NCBI GenBank assembly: GCA_016859345.1
Contig: CM029115.1
Span: 28,617,838-28,681,837 of the forward strand
Source of the DNA: Istiophorus platypterus
Taxonomy: Eukaryota; Chordata; Actinopteri; Istiophoriformes; Istiophoridae
Direction: 5' to 3'
DNA: 64,000 bases
In this document: piece after piece, positions 59,601-64,000 of the stretch
How the letters are laid out: each line of letters begins with the position of its first letter
How positions within the stretch are numbered: the stretch's first letter is position 1
Made by a program: the position numbers and the translations under genes
Notes under the pieces: model-generated
Told to the model about the DNA's origin: nothing
Seen by the model: only the letters and a program-made list of their open reading frames with translations
Databases searched by the model: none

Positions 59601-62600
59601 GTTGACTATATCGAACAAGACTTCAAATGAGCTAGTTCATTTTAAGCATAACCTAGCCTTTAGACTCAACCTGATCTGGACCTGGCCTGACTCGGGTCCT
59701 GGATCTGGACTTACCAGTAACGGAGACATCCTCTAAGGTTTTGCAAGTGTACTAACCTGGTGTGTAACTTTGTAATGTGAACAGTATTTCTATTGTTTAC
59801 CTTGTGATCATTGTGAAAAAGTTGAAATAGTTACTGTCGGAAATATTTTCTAGAGATGGAAAATCCTGTGTCAAAGTCAGGTATAAACCCCTGTGTAATG
59901 TTTTTGGGATCTGATAAACCTTCATATTCACACATCTGTTGCTCAGACTAAGCTCAAACTGGACTGGATGGTGTTTTGTAGTCTAGGAGGCAGCTGAAGC
60001 AACATCCTCACCCCCCGCTGATTTTGGTTTGCCCAAATACCTGCTCATTAAAGAGCAACCAAAATGTTTTAATGGACAACTGTTACTTCTGTTATCGTAA
60101 ATAATTTCTGCATGAAAAGCAAACTATCACATATTTGTAACACTAGATGTTATCTGTCTCTTCCTTGTTGTTCTGTCCCCAGGGTGGACATTGCTGGTGA
60201 CCTCCAGACCCCCAGGAGCAGCACTCTGTGTTACCTGGGTGCAAGTGGAGGTTTGATTCCAGGGCTGCAGTCCTACCTGCTGGCAAGCGGGGGGCGCTCC
60301 AGTCCGGGAGGCTCCAGTCTCCCAACGGACTCTCCTCCCTCCCACCCCCCCACTGAGGAGGAGCTGGAGGAGGATTACTATGGCAACGCTGTCCACCCTG
60401 GACTCTACCAACACATCTATGGACATCCTGGAAACCCCTACCGTAAGTTAAAACATGGTATGATCACATTTGAAATGTGAAGCGACCTGGTATGGAAGCC
60501 AAGTAGTGATAAAACTAAAAGGTGAATACAAAAATGATTTTCATTGGGGATCCATCTATAAGTCCAGATTTGATTTGAGACAGATTCAGTTGAGGTTTGG
60601 ACCAAGGAGAGACTGGTGGTCTGATGACCCTCCAGGGGAATTATGGGTGCACACATCAGCAGAATATGAGGTCTGTCAAAACACCTGCATTCATTTAGCC
60701 CTTTCTGAACACATTGTTCCAGGAACTGAGGAACCAGACGGACTAATCCAAGAATGTAAGTGTGAACTTTAAGTCCTTTTTACACATTACTGTCTGAGTT
60801 TGCACCTCATCTGAAGGACTGCAAGGATTAGCCAATTTAAACCAATTTTGTATTGAAATAATGTGTCAGATTATTTAGGAAGCCGACAATATACAGTATC
60901 TGGGGTCACACAATGCTTCCTTATTGTGTCAATGAAGTTGAACGGAAGCTGCTCCTGCAAGATCTGTGATAAATGAGTTAGCGATGTTTAGCCCTCTGAC
61001 CTGATGCTTCCTGGGTCATCAAACAATACTACCCCTGGAGCAGGTCCTTGGAGCCAGGAAATTTATACTCTGTTAGATTTCTCAGTTCCTGAGATAGTTT
61101 ATGGGCTATTAGAGAGTAATTTACCCAAGCATCAGCTTGGTTGTCAAATGGTTGAGACACGTACTATGAATCTGCAATGTCTCTGGTTTGACACTGGCCA
61201 GGGATTGTTGACCTTTGCATGAGGTACCACTGTAATCCCCATGTTTTTTCTGACTGTCTCTAAACTATCAGCTGTCCAGTAAAGGTTAGAGATCTAGAAC
61301 TCGTCCAGAGCAGGGACTTTTAGGGGCTAGAAACTATGGCTATCCCAGTTCCTTCAGTCAAAATGCAGTTAAGGCTCCTGAGTTCAACAATGGTTCCTGA
61401 GCTCTGAGAAAAGTTTGTGAAGTGATGACAGGCCACTTGTATACTTCTATATAAGCCTGTACCCCAGTGGTATCTTAGCAGATCAAGTTGTTGGGATACA
61501 CCACAATCCTCTTTCACAGAAAAGCAACGATTTTATTAAATATTCTGTCCATGTAGATCTTAGCCATTGTATCGTGACTATATCTTCTGTTTGTATGATG
61601 CATCTGCAGTGTGCTATGGCCTTAATTGACGCAAATTAAAGGATACAACACTCAACACTGTCACATTGTTGGGTGAGAAGTTGGACCTTCTTTACTTTAT
61701 GTCCTTGAGGCTGCTCGGTCTCAGCCTTGGCAGTTTGTAAACCTCATGTGCAAACTCCATCTAAGAGCAGAGCATTTGTTAGTTAGTCGGGCTGAATCCA
61801 AATTTCCTCCCTTTGGACTCAAGGAGTACGGTCTTGCTGGTTTTAATCATACGTACCATGCCTTGTCTAAAGTACTCACCATAATCAGCTCTCAGGAAGT
61901 TTGCATGGACGAATAAAATGCACTGTGCAACATGACCTAAAACCCTCCCTCATTTATATTCCTAGTCTAAATCCATTTTGTTCATTGAGAGAAAGCCAAA
62001 GCTTACCTGTATTACACTGCAAATTATAAGAGATAAAATGTAAATGTTTGGGCTTATGTGTATTCTGTATGTGTGCAATATCAACTCTCACCTCATCACC
62101 TCAGCAGACCCTCTGGAAGTCCAGAGAAAGTCTATTTGAGGCCCCTTGTGGACTTGATGAATTGTGATTTGTGATAACCCCTAGCACTCAGGGACTAATT
62201 GGACTTTCCAGGAGGTCTGCAGGTGCTGAGAGCTGTCTACAAGTGTGAGGGAGTCTGGATAGTCTTTTTTGAAAAATGTCATAGTGTTCCCTTAAAACAA
62301 GTCCTACTTCATAGCTTTCCAATTCACCTCAAAAAAGTCAGAGTTTTCTGGGAGCAGTATCCAGTGAACAATAGAGGAACCTCAGCTTATGATTCTTGAG
62401 TCTTGTTTTTATATCTTCTATCATTCCGCCCCCTGGTTTTGCTGACACCCTCCCATCTTGTCTCCTTGTTTTCTCATTGTTTCAGTCCAAGAGAAGATGG
62501 AGATGCTACCTCTCCCATTGGCTAACGAGCGTCGACCCTGCGTGCTGGTTGGCCGAGACAACATGGCCCTACCTGCCAGTCTGATCAGTCAGATCGGGTA

Positions 62601-63580
62601 TCGCTGCCACCCGTCGCTCTACACTGAGGGTGACCCAGGGGAGAAGGTGGAGCTGGTGGCAGGTAGGATACTCAAATAAAAAGGTGGAAAGTGAACACGG
62701 TGCACCGGGTAAAAGACAATCAGTGATTTCAGACTCATAATATGTCGTCATGGAGACAGGTTTTTTATGACTGTGATCAAACGCAAAATTGTCTTGAAGA
62801 TCTGAGAGAGCGTGAGATATACTAAGGAGATTGAGACCATAGTCATGTCATGTACTCTGATGTGTGTGTGTGTGTGTGTCCAGGCTCAGGTGTGTTTATG
62901 ACACGAGGTCAGCTGATGAACTGTCACCTGTGTGCTGGGGTCAAACACAAGGTGCTGCTCAGGAGACTGCTGGCAACGTTCTTCGACAGGTGAGACGTTA
63001 AACTTTGCATGAAGACTGGAAGCATGGCTATTCTTGTCCTTCCCTGAATGAATATGATGAAACCAATATCAATCATTTTTTTACACAAATGAAACCAATA
63101 TATATTTTTATAAATGTCTGAAACCATGTAAAACAAGAAGCGGTTATCAGATTCAACACTTGACTTAACCTCTGGTCAACAGGCACTGCAAAACAGAGCA
63201 ATGATTAGTCTTTCAATTGACTTAGTCAATCAAGATTTTGCGTGACATCATTAGCCATTGTGTGACATCATCAGCTGTTGCGTGACATCAGCAGACATCG
63301 CATGACATCAGGTTGTGTTAGACATTCCAGGAGATTCTGACAGTCAGCTGCTTCCTTCAGGATCCAGCTGCTGCTTTACATAACTGCTCTGTCACATTGT
63401 CTCAGACAGAGTGAGAGAGAGGCAGAGCGAGGTAACCTAAAGCTTGGTATAGGTACTGATTGGGTTGTTATGGTTTCCATAGAAACACGCTGGCCAATAG
63501 CTGTGGGACAGGGATCCGCTCATCCACCAATGATCCGAGCCGAAAGCCCCTTGACAACCGGGTGTTAAACACCGTGAAAC
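56611..63580 (+). CDS. nacc2: NACC2, BTB and BEN domain transcriptional repressor (3' end outside the window)
   Basis: Nuclear repressor of the NAC1/NACC2 family. It has an N-terminal BTB/POZ domain for dimerisation and corepressor binding and a C-terminal BEN domain. Exons seen: 56611-57057, 59019-59236, 60183-60442, 62486-62662, 62884-62989 and 63483-63580, all in phase, about 435 codons; at least one more exon lies to the right. The start at 56611 has a good Kozak context (ccaccATGt) and begins MSEGLLQVEIPDFG. The frame is open for 54 codons upstream but without ATG. The BTB core GHYCDVSILVQGQAFKAHRA is followed by YFRDLF, then a Ser run absent from human, then SFQQILSFCYTGRL. The BEN part includes ALPASLISQIGYRCHP, GQLMNCHLCAGVKHKVLLRR and NTLANSCGTGIRSST, matching NACC2 better than NACC1. 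The middle region is Gln-, Gly- and Ser/Pro-rich and poorly conserved. Confidence 0.94.
58537..58624. repeat. 44-bp tandem duplication in a nacc2 intron
   Basis: ggaaaagacaaagaacc...ctttttt (58537-58580) is repeated with a few changes at 58581-58624. Surrounding intron sequence 57058-59018 shows nothing else that I can name. Confidence 0.75.
59292..59306 (+). mobile_element. Possible hAT-type terminal repeat remnant
   Basis: cagtggttcccaacc is typical of Charlie/hAT element ends, followed by tcttgtggcccctt. The element would extend to about 59525, but a matching opposite end was not located with confidence. Confidence 0.35.
61129..61286 (+). mobile_element. tRNA-derived SINE remnant
   Basis: The order of blocks matches a SINE type common in percomorph fishes: a tRNA-like head with a box-B-like ggtttgacac (around 61185), then the cctttgcatg block, a ctgactgtctct block and the terminal ctgtccagtaaagg. 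The head is mutated and no target duplication was identified. Lies in the nacc2 intron between 60442 and 62486. Confidence 0.6.
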
Positions 63581-63797
63581 GTAAGACACACACACTCTTT
63601 CTCACACACACACACACACATACACACAGGACACTAATGACACAATGCATTCCCAAACCCTAAACTGGATTCCAACCTGAACCTGAACGACTCTGAAGGT
63701 GTGAGGACCGGCCAGAACGTCCTCACAAGGAAGAAATATCCTCACTACATAAGGTGTATAACTCAAACTGGTCCTCGTGAACATATAAGTACAAGAT

Positions 63798-63808
63798 CAC
63801 ACACGCAC

Positions 63809-63904
<96 letters not shown>
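63798..63904. repeat. (CA)n microsatellite, nacc2 intron
   Basis: More than 100 bp of nearly uninterrupted CA repeats, 218 bp after the last nacc2 exon seen in the window. Confidence 0.95.
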
Positions 63905-63905
<1 letters not shown>

Positions 63906-64000
63906 GTCTGACTCACGGATCATGTCTTGTTACTGTATTTTGGAAACACTGAGACATTTCTTTCTACTTCCACTTGTCGTCTCCTCCCTTGCAACCCTCC

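Overview
The window looks like nuclear DNA of a ray-finned fish, probably a percomorph teleost. The genes are multi-exon vertebrate genes with GT-AG introns, the introns are compact, microsatellites and minisatellites are abundant, and I see a tRNA-derived SINE and an RTE-clade LINE of types common in fish. No bacterial, viral or plasmid content was seen. Gene models were built by hand from splice sites, reading phase and recalled family protein sequences, with no database search.

Layout: 1-2441, CpG-rich flank and probable ddx31 promoter. 2450-14572 (+), ddx31, a complete DEAD-box RNA helicase of about 753 aa. 17710-23209 (-), barhl1, a homeobox gene of 251 aa whose second intron is filled by a minisatellite of about 2.9 kb that flips orientation near 18630. 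24602-27048 (-), cfap77, a cilia and flagella associated protein of 245 aa in six coding exons, with an RFX X-box at 28598-28611 near its inferred promoter. 30807-40461 (+), qsox2, a sulfhydryl oxidase of about 692 aa containing an intragenic tandem duplication (units 35103-36880 and 36881-about 38866). 44765-46338, a 5'-truncated RTE-type LINE with an open reverse transcriptase frame and an 18-bp target site duplication. 46357-56610, mostly repeats. 56611-63580 (+), nacc2 (BTB and BEN domains), running off the right edge before its last exon or exons.

The genes are not an operon and have unrelated jobs: ribosome biogenesis (ddx31), neural transcription (barhl1), axoneme (cfap77), oxidative folding in the secretory pathway (qsox2) and transcriptional repression (nacc2). 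The ddx31-barhl1-cfap77 trio corresponds to human 9q34.13 and qsox2-nacc2 to human 9q34.3, so the 27-31 kb interval is where two blocks that are separate in human meet. LHX3 and TMEM250, which lie between QSOX2 and NACC2 in human, were not found here.

I found no convincing new enzymatic system. The most unusual signals are structural: the qsox2 internal duplication with one decayed unit, the inverted minisatellite in barhl1, two perfect X-box matches 1.9 kb apart, and the repeated use of simple repeats as the pyrimidine tract of splice acceptors.
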